From Anaerostipes sp. MSJ-23 (GTDB lineage: Bacteria > Bacillota > Clostridia > Lachnospirales > Lachnospiraceae), in contig NZ_JAHLPY010000010.1 in NCBI RefSeq assembly GCF_018918155.1, positions 1 to 64,000 on the forward strand: a stretch of 64,000 nt of DNA, in the 5' to 3' direction. A model generated the notes under the pieces. The model was not told where the DNA came from. It saw nothing but the letters and a program-made list of their open reading frames with translations, and ran no database searches. This document shows positions 24,908 through 34,011 of this stretch, piece by piece. Numbering within the stretch: position 1 is the first letter of the stretch; every line of letters begins with the position of its first letter. The translations under genes and the position numbers were made by a program.

Positions 24908-27900
24908 CTATTTCTGTCCATTTGCATTCATATAAAATGCTTCCATCTGTGCCTGTTCACTACTCAATCCACGTTCTTCCATCTGTACGATCAAATTCAG
25001 CATCTTCTTATAGTCATTTGGCATAATTTTCTTGAATTTTGGTAGATAATCTCCAAAGTTTTTCAAAATTTCTTTACCTTTTTCAGAATTAGTATATGCT
25101 ACATGTTCTTTCAGCATATCTTTTACTTCCATAACATCATACTTGGAGGTTACTGTTTCAATGGAAACCATTTCTTTATTCAAATTCATATAAAGTTTAC
25201 TGTCTTCATCCAATACATAGGCAATTCCACCGCTCATTCCAGCTGCAAAGTTCTTTCCTGTTGGTCCAAGAACGAGAACACGTCCACCAGTCATATATTC
25301 ACATCCATGATCTCCAACACCTTCAACAACTGCAGTTGCTCCTGAGTTTCTTACACAGAATCTTTCTCCCGCAATACCATTGATATATACCTTTCCGCTT
25401 GTAGCACCATACAATGCAACGTTACCAACAATGATATTATCTTCTGGTTTGAATTTCACTCCTTTTGGAGGGAAGACAACTAATTTTCCTCCAGAAAGAC
25501 CTTTTCCAAAATAGTCATTACTGTCACCAACAAGCTGAAGAGTAAGTCCTTTTGGAATAAAGGCTCCAAAACTTTGACCTCCGGCACCATTACATTTAAC
25601 TGTATAAGTGTCATCTTCCAATGCTTTTTCTCCCCATGTTCTTGTAATTTCTGCACCAAAAATTGTTCCAAATGTACGATCAATATTTGTAACATCAACC
25701 TCAATACTCTTCTTTTGTTTCTTTTCAAGAGCTGGTTTTAATTCTTTTAATAAAACATTCACATCTTTTGTTTGATTTAATTTAAAATCATATACATTTT
25801 TATGATAATAGTCCATTTTTTCAGGTTTTTCCTGGGCGTTGTAAAGAATTCTTGACAGATCCACATGTTTTTCTTTCGCAACTTCGTTTGGTCTTAATAA
25901 ATCTGTACGTCCAACTAATTCATCTAAAGTTGCTACACCAAGTTTTGCCATATATTCTCTTAATTCTTGTGCAATAAAACGCATAAAGTTTACAACATAT
26001 TCCGGTTTTCCTTTAAAACGTTTACGAAGCTCAGGATTTTGTGTTGCCACACCAACTGGACAAGTATCCAGATTACAAACTCTCATCATCACACATCCAA
26101 GTGTTACAAGTGGTGCTGTAGCAAATCCAAATTCTTCTGCACCAAGCATTGCTGCAATCGCTACATCTCTTCCGCTCATTAGTTTACCATCTGTTTCCAG
26201 AATAACTTTATTACGAAGGTCATTCTGAATCAGATTCTGATGTGCTTCAGCAAGTCCAAGTTCCCAAGGAAGCCCTGCGTTATAAATAGAGTTTCTAGGT
26301 GCTGCACCTGTACCACCATCATATCCTGAAATCAGAATTACTTGTGCACCCGCTTTTGCAACACCAGATGCAACCGTTCCAACGCCAGCTTCTGAAACTA
26401 ATTTTACGGAAATTCTTGCATTCATATTTGCATTTTTGCAATCATAAATCAACTGTGCTAAATCTTCAATAGAATAAATATCATGATGTGGTGGTGGTGA
26501 AATCAAACCAACCCCGGCAGTTGAATGACGCGTTTTTGCAATCCAAGGATAAACTTTCTTTCCTGGAAGATGTCCACCTTCTCCAGGTTTTGCTCCCTGT
26601 GCCATTTTAATCTGAATTTCTTTTGCACTTACCAGATATTCACTTGTTACACCAAAACGACCAGATGCAACCTGTTTAATTGCTGAACAACGATTTAGTC
26701 CATCTCTTCCAATCTTTAAACGTTCCGGACGTTCTCCACCTTCTCCACTGTTTGACTTACCACCAAGCATATTCATGGCAATTGCAAGTGTTTCATGAGC
26801 TTCTCCAGAAATAGATCCATAAGACATAGCTCCAGTCTTAAAACGTTTCACGATAGAATCAACACTTTCGACCTTTTCGATTGGAATTCCTTTCTTCGGA
26901 TAATTAAATTCCATTAATCCTCTTAAATTTCCAGGTTCCAGTTCCTGATCAATCATGTGCGTGTATTGTTTAAATAGTTCATAACTTCCGGTTCTTGCTG
27001 CAACTTGAAGCGTATGGATTGTTCTTGGGTTGTACAAATGCTGTTCTTTTCCGCTTCTATATTTATGACTTCCAGCACTTTCCAATGTTAAATCATTTTC
27101 CAGTCCTAATGGATCAAAGGCAGAACCATGTCTTGCATCAACATCAGCTTCTAGATCTTTCAAAGAAATTCCTTCAACTCTGCTGACTGTATTTGTAAAA
27201 TATTTATTTACAACATCAGAATTAATTCCGATTGCTTCGAAAATCTGAGATCCCTGATAAGACTGTAAAGTAGAAATACCCATTTTAGAAGCAATTTTTA
27301 CAATTCCATGTAAAACTGCATTTGTATAATCATCTACTGCAGCATAATAATCTTTGTGAAGTAAATTATCATCAATTAACTTCTGAATACTTTGCAATGC
27401 CAGATATGGATTGACTGCACAAGCACCATATCCAAGCAATGTAGCAAAATGATGCACCTCTCTTGGTTCTCCACTTTCAAGAATCAAAGCTACCGATGTA
27501 CGCTTCTTTGTTTTAATTAGATGCTGATGCATTGCAGAAACAGCTAATAAACTAGGAATCGCCACATGGTTTTCATCAACACCACGGTCTGATAAGATAA
27601 TAATATTTGCTCCATCGCGGTATGCACGATCAGCTTCTACAAACAAACGATCGAGGGCTTTTTCCATAGAAGTATTTTTATAGTAAATAATCGGAAGTTC
27701 TACTACCTTAAATCCGCTCTTATTCATTGTCTTAATCTTTAACAGGTCTGTATCTGTAAGAATTGGATTATGTACTTTCAGCACACGACAGTTTTCCGGT
27801 TTTTCATCTAAAATATTTCCTTCTTTTCCAACATAAATTGTTGTAGAAGTTACAAGTTCCTCACGAATTGCATCAATTGGTGGGTTTGTTACCTGTGCAA

Positions 27901-29449
27901 ATAACTGTTTAAAATAGTTAAATAACGGTTGATGTCTCTTAGATAATACAGCCAAAGGTGTATCTGTCCCCATCGCTGCAATTGCTTCTGCACCGTTTAA
28001 TGCCATAGGCTGAATGGATGTCTTAATTTCTTCATAAGTATAACCAAAAGCCTTCATCAATTTTTCACGTTCTTCATTTCCATAAGAAGGTACTGGCTGA
28101 TTTGGAATCTTTAAGTCTTTTAATTCCAAAAGATTACTATCCAGCCATTCTCCATAAGGCTCTTTTTCTGCATATTTTTCTTTTACGATATCATCAGCAA
28201 TTACTTTTCCCTGAACTGTATCGACAAGCAGCATTTTTCCAGGACGAAGTCTTTCTTTTACAACAATTTTTGTTGGATCAATATCAAGAACACCAATTTC
28301 AGAAGAAAGAATCAACTGATCATCATCCGTAATATAATATCTAGAAGGTCGAAGACCATTACGGTCAAGGACTGCTCCTACCTGATCACCATCTGTAAAT
28401 AAAATAGATGCAGGTCCATCCCATGGTTCCATCATTGTTGCGTAGTATTGATAAAAATCTTTCTTTTCTTGAGAAATGACTTTATTGTTTTCCCATGGTT
28501 CTGGAATCGTAATCATCACTGCATGTGGAAGATCCATTCCGCTCATAACAAGGAATTCCAATGTATTATCAAGTCTTGCTGAATCAGAACCATTTGGATT
28601 TACAACAGGAATCAATTTATGCATCTCATCTTTGAGATATTCAGATTCCATATTTTCTTCACGGGCAAGCATTTTATCCGCATTTCCACGAATAGTATTA
28701 ATCTCTCCATTATGTACAATAAAGCGATATGGATGTGCTTTTTCCCAACTAGGTGTTGTATTTGTACTAAATCTTGAATGCACAATGGCAATCGCTGACT
28801 CATAATTTGGATTCTGAAGATCTTTAAAGAATGTACGCAACTGTCCAACAAGGAACATACCTTTGTATACAATCGTACGGCTTGATAAAGAAACAACATA
28901 AGATTCTTCATTACTTTGCTCAAATACTTTTCGTGCAATATATAATTTACGGTCAAAATCAAGACCTTTATTTACATTTTCCGGTTTTTCAACAAATCCC
29001 TGAAGGATACGAGGCATGCATTCAATAGCCTTTCTTCCAAGAACTTCTGGACAATTTGGAACCTCACGCCATCCAAGGAAGTGCATCCCTTCTTTTTCAA
29101 CAATAATTTCAAACATCTTCTTTGCCTGTTGAAGTCTTAATTCATCATTTGGAAAGAAAAACATACCAATTCCGTATTCTCTTTCTCCTCCAATTGGAAT
29201 CTTTGCTTCCTTACAGGCAGTTTCAAAAAACTTATGGGAAATCTGTAGCATAATACCAACACCGTCTCCGGTTTCTCCTGCTGCATCTTTACCAGCTCTA
29301 TGTTCCAATGTCTCAACAATTTTTAAAGCATTATCGACTGTCTGATGATCTTTTGTACCTTTGATGTTGACGCAGGCACCAATTCCACAGTTATCATGTT
29401 CGAAACTTGGCTCATATAGTCCCGGCTTCTGATTCATCTGATTCGTCAT
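24908..29449 (-). CDS. gltB: Glutamate synthase [NADPH] large chain
   Basis: A 1513-residue enzyme converting glutamine plus 2-oxoglutarate to two glutamates. The N-terminal class II amidotransferase domain begins at the cysteine of EHDNCGIG (C21), so a 20-residue propeptide should be removed. The central and FMN/Fe-S domains follow, with SGEGGERPERLKIGRDG and the LGCVMMRVCNLDTCPVGVAT cysteine region. The C-terminal GXGXG beta-helix domain ends the protein. The ATG at 29449 is preferred over an in-frame TTG 21 bp earlier because AAAGGAAG lies at the right distance. Confidence 0.97.
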   Translation of the reverse strand: MTNQMNQKPGLYEPSFEHDNCGIGACVNIKGTKDHQTVDNALKIVETLEHRAGKDAAGETGDGVGIMLQISHKFFETACKEAKIPIGGEREYGIGMFFFPNDELRLQQAKKMFEIIVEKEGMHFLGWREVPNCPEVLGRKAIECMPRILQGFVEKPENVNKGLDFDRKLYIARKVFEQSNEESYVVSLSSRTIVYKGMFLVGQLRTFFKDLQNPNYESAIAIVHSRFSTNTTPSWEKAHPYRFIVHNGEINTIRGNADKMLAREENMESEYLKDEMHKLIPVVNPNGSDSARLDNTLEFLVMSGMDLPHAVMITIPEPWENNKVISQEKKDFYQYYATMMEPWDGPASILFTDGDQVGAVLDRNGLRPSRYYITDDDQLILSSEIGVLDIDPTKIVVKERLRPGKMLLVDTVQGKVIADDIVKEKYAEKEPYGEWLDSNLLELKDLKIPNQPVPSYGNEEREKLMKAFGYTYEEIKTSIQPMALNGAEAIAAMGTDTPLAVLSKRHQPLFNYFKQLFAQVTNPPIDAIREELVTSTTIYVGKEGNILDEKPENCRVLKVHNPILTDTDLLKIKTMNKSGFKVVELPIIYYKNTSMEKALDRLFVEADRAYRDGANIIILSDRGVDENHVAIPSLLAVSAMHQHLIKTKKRTSVALILESGEPREVHHFATLLGYGACAVNPYLALQSIQKLIDDNLLHKDYYAAVDDYTNAVLHGIVKIASKMGISTLQSYQGSQIFEAIGINSDVVNKYFTNTVSRVEGISLKDLEADVDARHGSAFDPLGLENDLTLESAGSHKYRSGKEQHLYNPRTIHTLQVAARTGSYELFKQYTHMIDQELEPGNLRGLMEFNYPKKGIPIEKVESVDSIVKRFKTGAMSYGSISGEAHETLAIAMNMLGGKSNSGEGGERPERLKIGRDGLNRCSAIKQVASGRFGVTSEYLVSAKEIQIKMAQGAKPGEGGHLPGKKVYPWIAKTRHSTAGVGLISPPPHHDIYSIEDLAQLIYDCKNANMNARISVKLVSEAGVGTVASGVAKAGAQVILISGYDGGTGAAPRNSIYNAGLPWELGLAEAHQNLIQNDLRNKVILETDGKLMSGRDVAIAAMLGAEEFGFATAPLVTLGCVMMRVCNLDTCPVGVATQNPELRKRFKGKPEYVVNFMRFIAQELREYMAKLGVATLDELVGRTDLLRPNEVAKEKHVDLSRILYNAQEKPEKMDYYHKNVYDFKLNQTKDVNVLLKELKPALEKKQKKSIEVDVTNIDRTFGTIFGAEITRTWGEKALEDDTYTVKCNGAGGQSFGAFIPKGLTLQLVGDSNDYFGKGLSGGKLVVFPPKGVKFKPEDNIIVGNVALYGATSGKVYINGIAGERFCVRNSGATAVVEGVGDHGCEYMTGGRVLVLGPTGKNFAAGMSGGIAYVLDEDSKLYMNLNKEMVSIETVTSKYDVMEVKDMLKEHVAYTNSEKGKEILKNFGDYLPKFKKIMPNDYKKMLNLIVQMEERGLSSEQAQMEAFYMNANGQK

Positions 29450-29491
29450 ATTTCTTCTTCCTTTCGTCAATTCTCATTCTTGTTGTGTTTT

Positions 29492-29520
29492 ATAATACCG
29501 AACTTTGTCTCCTTTGTAAA
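29492..29520 (-). promoter_or_regulatory. gltBD promoter
   Basis: TTTACA (29515-29520) and TATTAT (29492-29497) at 17-bp spacing on the minus strand, about 43 bp before the gltB ATG. Confidence 0.6.
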
Positions 29521-29597
29521 GAAAAAAATTCTTAAGTTTTCTGATAATATGATAATTAGTATTTATTAATAAAATAATCAGATTATTTATCCTTTTC

Positions 29598-29626
29598 TTG
29601 TCTTCCCTTTTCTTTTATATTATAAT
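29598..29626 (+). promoter_or_regulatory. Promoter of the second MATE gene
   Basis: TTGTCT (29598-29603) and a perfect TATAAT (29621-29626) with a 17-bp spacer. An AAGGAG ribosome site follows before the ATG at 29661. It is divergent from the gltBD promoter. Confidence 0.65.
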
Positions 29627-29660
29627 TTTCTTAGGATAAGACTATATTAAGGAGATTTTT

Positions 29661-31025
29661 ATGAAACAAATGAAAAACAAAAACCCTCTAGGTACCGACA
29701 AAATTGGTACCCTTTTATTGCGCTTTGCAATTCCGAGCATTATTGCTATGTTGGTCAGTGCCCTCTATAATATGGTTGACCAATTTTTCATTGGCCGAAG
29801 TGTTGGAATGCTAGGAAATGCGGCTACAAACGTTGCTTTTCCACTTGTGATTACTTGTACTGCAATCGCTTTAATGTGTGGTATTGGAGGCGCAGCAAAT
29901 TTTAATCTTTGTATGGGTGGAAATGAAAAAGAAAACGCTGCAAAATTTGCAGGAAATGCAATTACAATGTTATTTTCCCTTGGACTATTTTTATGCATCA
30001 TTACCAAAATCTTTTTAAAACCTATGATGCTTTTATTTGGAGCAACACCAGATGTATTAAATTATTCCTTAACTTATACTGGAATTACTTCGTTTGGTTT
30101 TCCATTTTTAATTCTTACAACCGGAGGCACAAACCTTATAAGAGCTGATGGAAGTCCAAAATTTTCCATGGCTTGTACTTTAACCGGAGCCATTATTAAC
30201 ACAATCCTTGATCCACTTTTTATTTTTGGATTGCATTTGGGAATTGCCGGTGCCGCATGGGCAACTGTTGTTGGACAAATTATTTCCGGACTCATGGTCA
30301 TTGGATATCTTAGACACTTTAAAACCGTAAAACTTACCAAATCTTTATTAAAACCACATAGTGTTTACTGCAAAAAAATTATATCCCTTGGAATGGCTCC
30401 ATTTTTTAATCAAGTTTCACTAATGATTGTTCAGATTGTTATGAATAATGTTTTAATTCACTATGGTGCGCACTCCTCTTATGGAAGTGATATTCCTCTT
30501 GCATGTGCCGGAATTATCACGAAAATCAATATGATTTTCTTTTCTATTAATATTGGTATTTCTCAAGGATTACAACCGATTATTAGTTTTAATTATGGTG
30601 CCAAAAAATTTCATCGCGTTAAAGAAGCTTATTTAAAAGCTGCTATTGCTGCAACCATTATTAGTACAGTTTCTTTCTTATGCTTTCAACTATTCCCAAG
30701 ACAGATCATAGGTATCTTCGGATCAGAAAGCGAAGCTTATTTCCAATTTGCTGAGAAGTTTTTCCGTATTTTCCTATTTTGTACTTTTATCAATGGCTTA
30801 CAGCCAATTACTGCAAACTTTTTTACAGCAATCGGAAAAGCAAGTCGCGGTATTTTTCTATCGTTAACCAGACAGGTGATCTTCTTACTTCCATTGATGA
30901 TCCTTCTCCCAATTTTTATGGGAATCGATGGTGTTATGTATAGCGCACCTATAGCTGATGCAATCGCAGCAATTTGTGCCATCACATTTGCAGCATATGA
31001 ATTGAAATCCTTTTCGAAGAAATAA
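29661..31025 (+). CDS. MATE family efflux protein
   Basis: A 454-residue, roughly 12-helix MATE protein distinct in sequence from the one at 16978-18318. The opening resembles the MepA-like group (RFAIPSIIAMLVSALYNMVD, FIGRSVGMLGNAA), as does QGLQPIISFNYGAK in the second half. It probably exports cationic compounds; the substrate is unknown. It has its own promoter and no linked regulator, unlike S. aureus mepRAB. A decayed transposase fragment lies just downstream. Confidence 0.92.
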   Translation: MKQMKNKNPLGTDKIGTLLLRFAIPSIIAMLVSALYNMVDQFFIGRSVGMLGNAATNVAFPLVITCTAIALMCGIGGAANFNLCMGGNEKENAAKFAGNAITMLFSLGLFLCIITKIFLKPMMLLFGATPDVLNYSLTYTGITSFGFPFLILTTGGTNLIRADGSPKFSMACTLTGAIINTILDPLFIFGLHLGIAGAAWATVVGQIISGLMVIGYLRHFKTVKLTKSLLKPHSVYCKKIISLGMAPFFNQVSLMIVQIVMNNVLIHYGAHSSYGSDIPLACAGIITKINMIFFSINIGISQGLQPIISFNYGAKKFHRVKEAYLKAAIAATIISTVSFLCFQLFPRQIIGIFGSESEAYFQFAEKFFRIFLFCTFINGLQPITANFFTAIGKASRGIFLSLTRQVIFLLPLMILLPIFMGIDGVMYSAPIADAIAAICAITFAAYELKSFSKK

Positions 31026-31055
31026 AGATCAAAAAAGTAGCCTTTGAAACTATTG

Positions 31056-31375
31056 ATATGATACCTCTAAAGTAGACAGATAAAATAACCAAATCTGTTT
31101 CTTTGGAGGTTATTTTTATATCTAAATCATCTCATATACCTAAATTCAGAGTAAAGATATTACAAGAGTATCTCAATGGCGTCGGTTTGTTCCGATAAAA
31201 TATCATATTGGAGTTTCAACACTTCGAAAAGAAATTAATACATGGAACTCCTGCTTTTATATCTGAAAAACGAAAAGAAATTATTACATACTGTGTTAAC
31301 CATAATCACAATTACAAAGAAACCGCAGATATTTATGACGTAAATTTATTCCTGAATAAAGAAAAATGTATGCAT
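31056..31375 (+). mobile_element. Decayed left end of an IS3-family-like element (orfA remnant)
   Basis: After a terminus-like GATACCTCTAAAGTAGACAG comes GGAGG and a mutated start (ATA instead of ATG at 31118) reading SKSSHIPKFRVKILQEYLNG, then a stop. A shifted frame gives KYHIGVSTLRKEINTW, and another shift gives FISEKRKEIITYC and NYKETADIYDV. Together these are helix-turn-helix pieces of an OrfA-type transposase. The catalytic OrfB and the right end are missing, so the element cannot move. It occupies the only gene-free stretch between the MATE gene and queC. Confidence 0.75.
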
Positions 31376-31380
31376 AGAAA

Positions 31381-31417
31381 AAAGTGCCTGCACATCCAGC
31401 AGATATGCAGACACTTT
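31381..31417. terminator. Terminator after queC
   Basis: AAAGTGCCTGCA (31381-31392) pairs with TGCAGACACTTT (31406-31417) with one wobble. T/A-rich runs on both sides allow it to work for queC on the minus strand and as a plus-strand stop. Confidence 0.8.
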
Positions 31418-31428
31418 TTTGAACCTTT

Positions 31429-32091
31429 TTATTTTTTTCTAATTTTCAAATATTCCTGAAGTCCTCTATTTCGAAGTTTACATGCTGGACAATGCCCACA
31501 TCCATCTCCCATAACTCCATTATAACATGTCAGTGTCTCATTTCGAATAATATCAAAAACACCAAGACGGTCAGCCATTGCCCATGTCTCTTTTTTATCA
31601 ATCCACATCATTGGTGTGATTACTTCAAATTCATAATCCATTGCAAGCGTCAATGTTGTTTCTAAAGAGGAAATAAAGACATGACGACAATCTGGATATC
31701 CACTAAAATCACTTTGTGATACTCCTGTTACAAGCACATGAATTCCTCTTTGTTTTGCAAAGACAGCTGCAAATGTAAGAAAGAGCATATTTCTTCCATC
31801 TACAAAAGTATTTGGTGTTCCTTCTTGTGGAGCTTCATGATCTACTTCCATATCTACTCTCGTTAAAGAATTTGGAGCCAATTGATTTAAAAGCTCCATA
31901 TCTAAAATATGATGTTCGATTCCATGTTCTTTACAAATTTTCTTTGCACATTCCAATTCTAATGAATGTCGCTGTCCATAATTAAATGATAATGCGATAA
32001 CTTCTTCGTATTTTTGTTTTGCCCAGAAAAGACATGTTGTACTGTCCTGCCCACCGCTGAATACAACAACAGCTTTCGTTGGTTTTGCCAT
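31429..32091 (-). CDS. queC: 7-cyano-7-deazaguanine synthase
   Basis: A 220-residue ATP-dependent enzyme making preQ0 from carboxy-deazaguanine and ammonia. The PP-loop [15 protein letters not shown] is near the N-terminus and the zinc site near the C-terminus has [19 protein letters not shown]. It is the last gene of the queD-queE-folE-queC operon controlled by a preQ1 riboswitch. Confidence 0.97.
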   Translation of the reverse strand: MAKPTKAVVVFSGGQDSTTCLFWAKQKYEEVIALSFNYGQRHSLELECAKKICKEHGIEHHILDMELLNQLAPNSLTRVDMEVDHEAPQEGTPNTFVDGRNMLFLTFAAVFAKQRGIHVLVTGVSQSDFSGYPDCRHVFISSLETTLTLAMDYEFEVITPMMWIDKKETWAMADRLGVFDIIRNETLTCYNGVMGDGCGHCPACKLRNRGLQEYLKIRKK

Positions 32092-32103
32092 AACTTTCCT
32101 CCT

Positions 32104-32691
32104 CTATTTTCCTGCCTGCATTAAGAAATGCCATTTTAATGTATCATCTGTCTCAAATTTTCCACGTAATGTCGTTGTAACTGTTTTAGCATTATTCTTT
32201 TTAATTCCACGCGCACTCATACAACTATGACACCCTTCAATATAAACAGCTACATCTTTACAGTTTGCAACTTCCATGATAATTTCTGCAATATCACTTC
32301 CGATACGTTCCTGAAGCTGTAATCGTTTTCCAACCATATCACAAATTCTTGCAATTTTACTCAGCCCAAGAACCTTTCCGTTTGGAAGATAAGCTACCGA
32401 AACTTTCATATCATACATTAATGCCATATGATGTTCACAATAACTAAAAATATCAATATCTTTTACGACTACCATATCTCTATGTTTTTTTACTTCCAGA
32501 TCATCTTCAAATGTTTTATCAAACATCTGTGCAATTTCATGATTTGTATAATTCATGCCTTCAAAAACTTCTTCATACATTCTTGCTACACGATCCGGGG
32601 TCTCTTTTAATCCTTCTCTATCTGGATTATCTCCTAAAGCAACTAAAATTCCTCTAATATGTTCTTTTATTGCCTCTTTATCGATTGCCAT
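32104..32691 (-). CDS. folE: GTP cyclohydrolase I
   Basis: A 195-residue enzyme opening GTP to dihydroneopterin triphosphate, the precursor of both folate and queuosine. Zinc-binding residues are visible in [10 protein letters not shown] and in [30 protein letters not shown] is the typical core. Its place between queE and queC indicates that it feeds preQ0 synthesis, 12 bp upstream of queC. Confidence 0.96.
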   Translation of the reverse strand: MAIDKEAIKEHIRGILVALGDNPDREGLKETPDRVARMYEEVFEGMNYTNHEIAQMFDKTFEDDLEVKKHRDMVVVKDIDIFSYCEHHMALMYDMKVSVAYLPNGKVLGLSKIARICDMVGKRLQLQERIGSDIAEIIMEVANCKDVAVYIEGCHSCMSARGIKKNNAKTVTTTLRGKFETDDTLKWHFLMQAGK

Positions 32692-32706
32692 AATTTTTTC
32701 TTCCTC

Positions 32707-33372
32707 CTACACTCCGGTTTGTTCCGGATCCCAGACTACCTTATGAATCTGGATTTGAAATCTTACCTTATTTAAATGTTCTTCTTTCATATACTCTACA
32801 ATCTCTTCTGGTTGAATTTTCCCAAAAACTGGACTAAAATAAACGATTGCACGTTGACACAGAGAAAAACGATCTATGATTTCTTTGGCACGCACTAAAT
32901 CTTCCTTGCTCCCAATGACAAATTTTACAACATCCCATGGCTTTAACTGTTCCATATTCTCAAGACACATAGCTTCTTCCATATGACTGGACGGAAGCTT
33001 ATAGTCCATTGTCATAGTCAGCCTAGCATCTCTTTCTTTAAATGGACGAATCGGAACGCTCCCATTGGTTTCAATTTCAAGTTCCACCGGTTCCATCAGA
33101 ATGCTTCCAATCAACTCCTGAATATTTTCATCAAGTAAAGGCTCTCCACCTGTCAATGTAACTAATTCCACGCCAGACTCTAGGATTCGATCTGTAATCT
33201 GTTTCGCAGTCAATAATTCACATTTTGCTTTTTTTTCGTTCGCCCATTTTGTATCACAATAAGAGCAGGAAAGATTACAACCTTTTAATCGAATAAACAT
33301 AGCAAGACGACCTGCCTTTTTTCCTTCTCCATTAATACTTACAAACGTCTCAACAACCTGAAACTTTTCCAT
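32707..33372 (-). CDS. queE: 7-carboxy-7-deazaguanine synthase (radical SAM)
   Basis: A 221-residue radical SAM protein converting 6-carboxytetrahydropterin to 7-carboxy-7-deazaguanine. It begins EKFQVVETFVSINGEGKKAG, then has the cluster motif CNLSCSYCDTKW and LTGGEPLL. The ATG at 33372 lies one base after the queD stop and uses GGTGAG in the end of queD as ribosome site; longer in-frame starts would overlap queD. Confidence 0.94.
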   Translation of the reverse strand: MEKFQVVETFVSINGEGKKAGRLAMFIRLKGCNLSCSYCDTKWANEKKAKCELLTAKQITDRILESGVELVTLTGGEPLLDENIQELIGSILMEPVELEIETNGSVPIRPFKERDARLTMTMDYKLPSSHMEEAMCLENMEQLKPWDVVKFVIGSKEDLVRAKEIIDRFSLCQRAIVYFSPVFGKIQPEEIVEYMKEEHLNKVRFQIQIHKVVWDPEQTGV

Positions 33373-33373
33373 C

Positions 33374-33793
33374 TTACTCACCATATCCCGCCATATTATT
33401 TGGAGTCTCGTATACATTTACCAGACCAACCTCATATCCAAGACTTTTAATCCTATAAAAGAAATATTTTGCAAAATTTTCCGCTGTCGGGCGAAATTCC
33501 ACTTCGATCATACGAAAATGTTCTTCTTTCAAAGCTTCCATTGTCTTTTCTCTTAAAGTTCCTTTTTCTATGATCAAACAATGATCAAACTCATCTGCCA
33601 AAGTTTTTACATCCTTTTTTAATTGTCCAAAATCAACAATCATTCCTCTTGTCTGTCCACACTCTTCTAATGTCTCACTTTTTACACTTACTTCAAGTTT
33701 CCAGCGATGCCCGTGGAGATTGCTACATTTTCCATCATATCCAGACAGAAAATGCGCAGAATCAAATGATGCCTGTGTTGTTAACTGATACAT
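33374..33793 (-). CDS. queD: 6-carboxy-5,6,7,8-tetrahydropterin synthase
   Basis: A 139-residue PTPS-family enzyme. The zinc histidines are seen in SFDSAHFLSG and NLHGHRWKLEV, with FDHCLIIEKG further on. It starts the queuosine operon and turns dihydroneopterin triphosphate into carboxytetrahydropterin. The ATG at 33793 is chosen from GAGGAAGG upstream; an earlier in-frame ATG at 33826 lies right at the riboswitch terminator. Confidence 0.95.
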   Translation of the reverse strand: MYQLTTQASFDSAHFLSGYDGKCSNLHGHRWKLEVSVKSETLEECGQTRGMIVDFGQLKKDVKTLADEFDHCLIIEKGTLREKTMEALKEEHFRMIEVEFRPTAENFAKYFFYRIKSLGYEVGLVNVYETPNNMAGYGE

Positions 33794-33827
33794 AGTTGTT
33801 TTTCCTTCCTCTATACTAAAATACATG

Positions 33828-33857
33828 AAAAAGGATACAGATTACGCACCTGTACCC
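33828..33857 (-). terminator. Regulated terminator of the preQ1 riboswitch
   Basis: GGGTACAG (33850-33857 on the minus strand) pairs with CTGTATCC (33833-33840), followed by TTTTT (33828-33832). It lies directly after the aptamer and before the queD ribosome site, so ligand binding probably promotes termination. Confidence 0.85.
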
Positions 33858-33876
33858 TGAAATTCTAATCTTTCAA

Positions 33877-33921
33877 GTCCTAGTTTTTTTTATAGACAGG
33901 ATGGTACGAATGAACTGTCTG
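33877..33921 (-). promoter_or_regulatory. preQ1-I riboswitch
   Basis: On the minus strand AGACAG and CTGTCT form the P1 stem around a 15-nt loop, and an A-rich tail ATAAAAAAAACTAGGAC follows. This is the preQ1 class I pattern, where the tail folds back into the loop as a pseudoknot. It precedes queuosine genes, as expected, and is joined to a terminator at 33828-33857. Confidence 0.88.
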
Positions 33922-33937
33922 TTTTCCAACTTGTAAC

Positions 33938-33966
33938 ATTATAGCATTGTTTTTATGAAATAGCAA
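33938..33966 (-). promoter_or_regulatory. Promoter of the queuosine operon
   Basis: TTGCTA (33961-33966) and a perfect TATAAT (33938-33943) with a 17-bp spacer. Its -35 box abuts the fruA terminator hairpin. Confidence 0.8.
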
Positions 33967-33995
33967 ACAGAGATTGCATAAAATGCAATCTCTGT
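33967..33995 (-). terminator. Terminator after fruA
   Basis: ACAGAGATTGCA (33967-33978) and TGCAATCTCTGT (33984-33995) make a perfect 12-bp stem. The T-tract on the minus strand is short (TTTG then TATTT). Confidence 0.82.
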
Positions 33996-34011
33996 AAATA
34001 ATGAGTCATAT

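Noticed and set aside
31208-31459. 83-codon plus-strand reading frame as a real gene
   Set aside because: It is a fragment of a frameshifted transposase that then runs through the queC terminator.
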